Shown: in pieces, positions 5,649-7,730 of the stretch | Layout of the letters: each line of letters begins with the position of its first letter | Numbering within the stretch: position 1 is the stretch's first letter | Notes under the pieces: generated by a model | Seen by the model: only the letters and a program-made list of their open reading frames with translations | The model's database searches: none | What the model was told of the DNA's origin: nothing | Source of the DNA: Methanothrix sp. | GTDB lineage: Archaea; Halobacteriota; Methanosarcinia; Methanotrichales; Methanotrichaceae | Direction of reading: 5' to 3' | DNA: 7,730 nt | NCBI GenBank assembly: GCA_028682845.1 | Contig: JAJRAT010000093.1 | Location: 1 to 7,730, forward strand | Position numbers and translations under genes: made by a program

Positions 5649-6451
5649 CGGATCACCTCAGTGGCGGATCGATGCGCCCAGCACTGGAAGTTGATGGCCA
5701 CGGGAAGCGAAGCGGTATGGCAGAGAGATCTCTCGATGCGAACTCCCAGAGCCGTGCAGTCGCCCCCGAGGCCCATCGGACCGATGCCGAGCCGGTTCAC
5801 GCGCGCCAGCAACTCCAGCTCCTCCGGCGACGAGCCCGGCATGTTGAAGAGCGCACGTTTTGCCAGCCTGGCGGCCAGGTCGAAGGTCCCTCCCAGGCCG
5901 ATGCCGAGAAAGAGAGGCGGGCAGGCGTTGGCCGCCCTCTCCGCCACAGTTCTCAGGATGAAATCAAATGGATCGTCCGCCGGATTGAGCATTCCCACAA
6001 GGCTCATGTTCTCCGAGCCCGCGCCCTTGGGAAAGGCGGTTAGAGTCAGGCCTGCTCCATCCACCATGTCCAGGATTATGTCGGGCATACCGGGGCCGGT
6101 GTTGTTGCCGCTGTTCTTGCGGGTCAGAGGATCGACGGCGTTCGGCCTGAGAGGAATACACTCGGTGGCAACTCTCACTCCCTCCGCCACGGCTTCGTGC
6201 AGGTCGAAGTCCAGCCGCAGATCCCGGCCCATCTGCACGCGAAAGATGGGAAGCCCCGTATCCTGGCAGAGCGGCAGCCGCGTCCTCTCCGCGATGCGCA
6301 CGTTCTCCAGCATGAACTCCAGATGCGACCTGGCGATCGAGTTTGTTTCCCGCTGTGCCGCCTCCTCAATGCGCTGCAAAACCCATGCCTGCAAGGATGT
6401 CTCTGCCTCTTGCAGCGCGCGCACCGTGGCCTTTACTACCTCTGCCCTCAA
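5645..6451 (-). CDS. Class I fumarate hydratase, alpha subunit
   Basis: This 268-residue subunit carries the [4Fe-4S] cluster of the two-subunit fumarase. Visible motifs, in order, are LCQDTGLPIF (61-70), RKNSGNNTGPGMPDI (111-125), FPKGAGSENMS (140-150), ACPPLFLGIGLGGT (176-189), GIGPMGLGGDCTAL (222-235) and CHTASLPVAINFQCWAHR (244-261). C62, C177 and probably C257 are the cluster ligands by comparison with FumA-type enzymes. One cluster iron binds substrate directly, which makes such enzymes oxygen-sensitive. The start is TTG 6451, sharing TTGA with the DUF166 stop. The only other nearby start, GTG 6424, would lose nine residues and the coupling. Length is typical. Cytoplasmic, working with the beta subunit encoded next. 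Confidence 0.93.
   Translation of the reverse strand: MRAEVVKATVRALQEAETSLQAWVLQRIEEAAQRETNSIARSHLEFMLENVRIAERTRLPLCQDTGLPIFRVQMGRDLRLDFDLHEAVAEGVRVATECIPLRPNAVDPLTRKNSGNNTGPGMPDIILDMVDGAGLTLTAFPKGAGSENMSLVGMLNPADDPFDFILRTVAERAANACPPLFLGIGLGGTFDLAARLAKRALFNMPGSSPEELELLARVNRLGIGPMGLGGDCTALGVRIERSLCHTASLPVAINFQCWAHRSATEVIR
5650..5659 (-). promoter_or_regulatory. Ten-base ribosome binding site of fumarase beta
   Basis: GAGGTGATCC on the minus strand matches ten bases of the complement of the 16S rRNA 3' end and lies inside the alpha coding sequence. The GAGGTG core ends five bases before ATG 5648. It suggests efficient independent initiation as well as coupling, which would favour equal output of the two subunits. 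Confidence 0.75.
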
Positions 6452-7191
6452 TTCTTTCGCCCCTTTTTTCCCGGCTCGATCTTTATGGGCCTGGACTGCT
6501 CGGGAAGCACCAGATTCGTGAGCTTCCCCAGAGCCCTCTCCATGGCGTCTTTATGCAGATCCCCGGAGGTATGAATGCCGCCGGGAGTGCCGCGCACGGC
6601 CCGGCAGGGATACTGCTGACAGAAGAGTCCGGCCATGGATGGCGCTTCATCCACCTTCTTTCCGATCAGCCCTTCTGCGGAGTGCCAGGTGGCACCGCAG
6701 GGCGACCCTCTCAAGACTTTGACGGAGGATATGCGCCCGTCTTTTGTCTCCACCTCGATCTCCGGCTTTCCGAGCAACTCTGCAAATTCGTCCACCGCGG
6801 GAACGCCGCACTTCTCCAGCGTGCAGCAGATCTCGTCCACTTCGATGTGAATGCCGTACTTCTCGGCTATCTTCTCCAGCTCGCCGATGGAGCCCGCCCG
6901 GCCAATGCCGCCGGGAATGATGGCGGCCTTCACTCCCTTCTCGCCGGCCAGCCGCACGATCTCCGGCGTGAGGTCGGGGTGAAATGTGTAGAGAATGAGA
7001 AGATCAACTTGAAAGATCTCGGGGTCCAGGTTCAATTCTGCTACAAACTCTTGCGGGTCCTCAATGAAACCCGGCAAGACTTGGGGTACCTCCACGGAGA
7101 CAACCTGAAAATTCGTATGCTTCTTAATGGTCTCAATCAGGCGCTCGCCGTACTTCCCCCGTTTTACGACGCCTACAAGCATGTTCAGCAT
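6448..7191 (-). CDS. DUF166 family protein with six cysteines
   Basis: The product has 247 residues, is soluble by sequence, and matches my knowledge of DUF166, a mostly archaeal family sometimes annotated as thymidylate synthase-like without good support. The N-terminal half looks like an alpha/beta nucleotide-binding-type fold (LVGVVKRGKYGERL at 5-18, then AAIIPGGIGR at 89-98). The C-terminal half carries the cysteines: EICCTLEKC (120-128), RGSPCGATW (161-169) and FCQQYPCRAVRGTPGGIH (190-207), giving C122, C123, C128, C165, C191 and C196. That pattern suggests a metal or iron-sulfur site, which is my inference. It is the first gene of the fumarase operon and overlaps the alpha start by four bases. 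ATG 7191 has no clear ribosome binding site, so the message may be leaderless, possibly from ATG 7182. The C terminus is Lys/Arg-rich. Confidence 0.83.
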   Translation of the reverse strand: MLNMLVGVVKRGKYGERLIETIKKHTNFQVVSVEVPQVLPGFIEDPQEFVAELNLDPEIFQVDLLILYTFHPDLTPEIVRLAGEKGVKAAIIPGGIGRAGSIGELEKIAEKYGIHIEVDEICCTLEKCGVPAVDEFAELLGKPEIEVETKDGRISSVKVLRGSPCGATWHSAEGLIGKKVDEAPSMAGLFCQQYPCRAVRGTPGGIHTSGDLHKDAMERALGKLTNLVLPEQSRPIKIEPGKKGRKN

Positions 7192-7203
7192 TTTCGGCGA
7201 GGA

Positions 7204-7245
7204 TGATTTAATACTCTTTGCATGGCCGACGCCCTTTGCACGGCC
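7204..7245 (-). promoter_or_regulatory. Promoter region of the fumarase operon with two direct repeats
   Basis: On the plus strand CTTTGCATGGCC (7216-7227) and CTTTGCACGGCC (7234-7245) differ at one base and start 18 bases apart. Between them and the operon lies TATTAAAT on the minus strand (about 7206-7213), a TATA-like box that would place the start site near 7183, at the DUF166 start codon. Repeats just upstream of an archaeal TATA box are typical regulator-binding positions. The regulator is unknown. Confidence 0.45.
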
Positions 7246-7282
7246 TGTTTATTGCACGAAAAAACTGCCAAAGACACTTAAC

Positions 7283-7314
7283 AAAAAAAAAGCCGGATGG
7301 TCGGACATTCCGGC
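7283..7314 (-). terminator. Hairpin plus T9 terminator after the PKD protein gene
   Basis: On the minus strand GCCGGA (7314-7309) pairs perfectly with TCCGGC (7297-7292) around an 11-base loop, followed at once by nine T residues (7291-7283). It begins 34 bases after the PKD gene stop and before the fumarase operon promoter, so it isolates the two units. Confidence 0.8.
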
Positions 7315-7348
7315 ATGAATTGCAGGCCCTATGGATCGGGACGGCTTT

Positions 7349-7729
7349 CTACCTTGAGCGCTGCGTTATCCTCACAATGCAAGGCTCCGACCGATCCGAT
7401 TTATCCCCCTTGCTATTTGTGGCCCATGCAGTAACCTGGTATGTTCCCTCCTTTTTCCAGATATGGTTTTCTCGTGCCGGCATTCCCGATCGCACAAAGC
7501 TTGTGGTGGAATCCGGCGTTCCGTCTCCCCAGTTGAATGTGTATTTCACATTGAGATTTCCCGGATCTTTGGCAGAAGTTGCGAAATACAGATTCCTGCC
7601 CACAAAGCCTCTGTTATTTCCCTCAGGCCTTTTGGGCTTGGAGGGTGGGTTCGCGGAGTTGACTGTTACCTTAAGGACCGTCGAATAGTTTGATAGATTA
7701 TTTCTGGTATTTTGTGCGTAGGTTCTTAC
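7349..7729 (-). CDS. C-terminal end of a PKD-repeat surface protein (partial)
   Basis: The frame stays open from TAG at 7349-7351 to the window edge, giving 126 residues of a longer protein whose start lies outside. A GTG at 7603 could be mistaken for a start, but coding sequence continues upstream of it. Residues 1-24 look like the last strands of one domain (VRTYAQNTRNN...LKVTVN). After a Pro/Lys linker (NPPSKPKRPEG) a complete PKD domain runs to about residue 121, with the hallmark FNWGDGTPD (66-74), HIWKKEGTYQVTAWATNSKG (89-108) and a final IVRIT strand. PKD domains are extracellular beta sandwiches used in methanogen surface and adhesion proteins. No C-terminal membrane anchor or sorting signal is visible, since it ends in QRSR. 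Attachment, if any, must come from the missing N-terminal part. Confidence 0.85.
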   Translation of the reverse strand, partial: VRTYAQNTRNNLSNYSTVLKVTVNSANPPSKPKRPEGNNRGFVGRNLYFATSAKDPGNLNVKYTFNWGDGTPDSTTSFVRSGMPARENHIWKKEGTYQVTAWATNSKGDKSDRSEPCIVRITQRSR

Positions 7730-7730
7730 A

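Noticed and set aside
4971..6521. Rightward 516-codon open frame across the fumarase genes
   Set aside because: It is antisense to fumarase alpha and beta, which have clear family motifs. The product is Arg/Ser/Pro-rich with no domain, typical of a shadow frame in GC-rich DNA.
6343..7206. Rightward 287-codon open frame antisense to DUF166
   Set aside because: It lacks a ribosome binding site and family motifs; the leftward frame carries the conserved DUF166 motifs.
1..7730. CRISPR array, tRNA or rRNA genes
   Set aside because: No regularly spaced repeats, no tRNA T-loop or cloverleaf pattern and no rRNA sequence were seen on reading both strands by eye.

Overview
The window looks like chromosomal DNA of a mesophilic methanogenic archaeon, most likely in or near Methanothrix (Methanosaeta). 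This rests on gene content: a cupin-type archaeal glucose-6-phosphate isomerase, a two-subunit iron-sulfur fumarase next to DUF166 and DUF434 genes, a PKD-repeat surface protein, a UbiA prenyltransferase, archaeal TATA-like boxes, GGTGA-type ribosome binding sites and frequent TTG/GTG starts. The genus is inference from general family knowledge, not from a database match.

Layout. Positions 1-456 hold no convincing gene. They carry a strong AT-rich hairpin (9-45), a GC-rich hairpin (65-84) that could be the end of a degraded insertion element, and the leader of the next gene. Two rightward membrane-protein genes follow: a half-size (six-helix) MFS-type protein (457-1122) and a six-helix protein of unknown function (1263-1880). 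They meet, tail to tail, a leftward pair: cupin glucose-6-phosphate isomerase (3621-2902) followed after 40 bases by a UbiA prenyltransferase (2861-1956). Farther right is a leftward secreted protein of unknown function (4268-3819) with its own promoter region, then a 217-base AT-rich intergenic region rich in GATTGA-type inverted motifs.

The right half is a tight leftward four-gene operon: DUF166 (7191-6448), fumarase alpha (6451-5645), fumarase beta (5648-5115) and DUF434 (5118-4486). Every junction is a 4-base stop/start overlap (TTGA, ATGA, TTGA), so translation is probably coupled. Fumarase alpha and beta make one [4Fe-4S] enzyme interconverting fumarate and malate. The flanking genes are uncharacterised: DUF166 has six cysteines in conserved-looking motifs, and DUF434 carries a VDGYNVL motif like that of NYN/PIN nucleases. 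Upstream of the operon are two near-identical 12-base direct repeats beside a TATA-like box.

At the right edge is the C-terminal end of a larger leftward PKD-repeat surface protein. Its frame stays open to the window edge and it is followed by a textbook hairpin plus T9 terminator. The most interesting unit is the DUF166-fumarase-DUF434 operon; the rest is ordinary methanogen housekeeping plus poorly characterised membrane and surface proteins.
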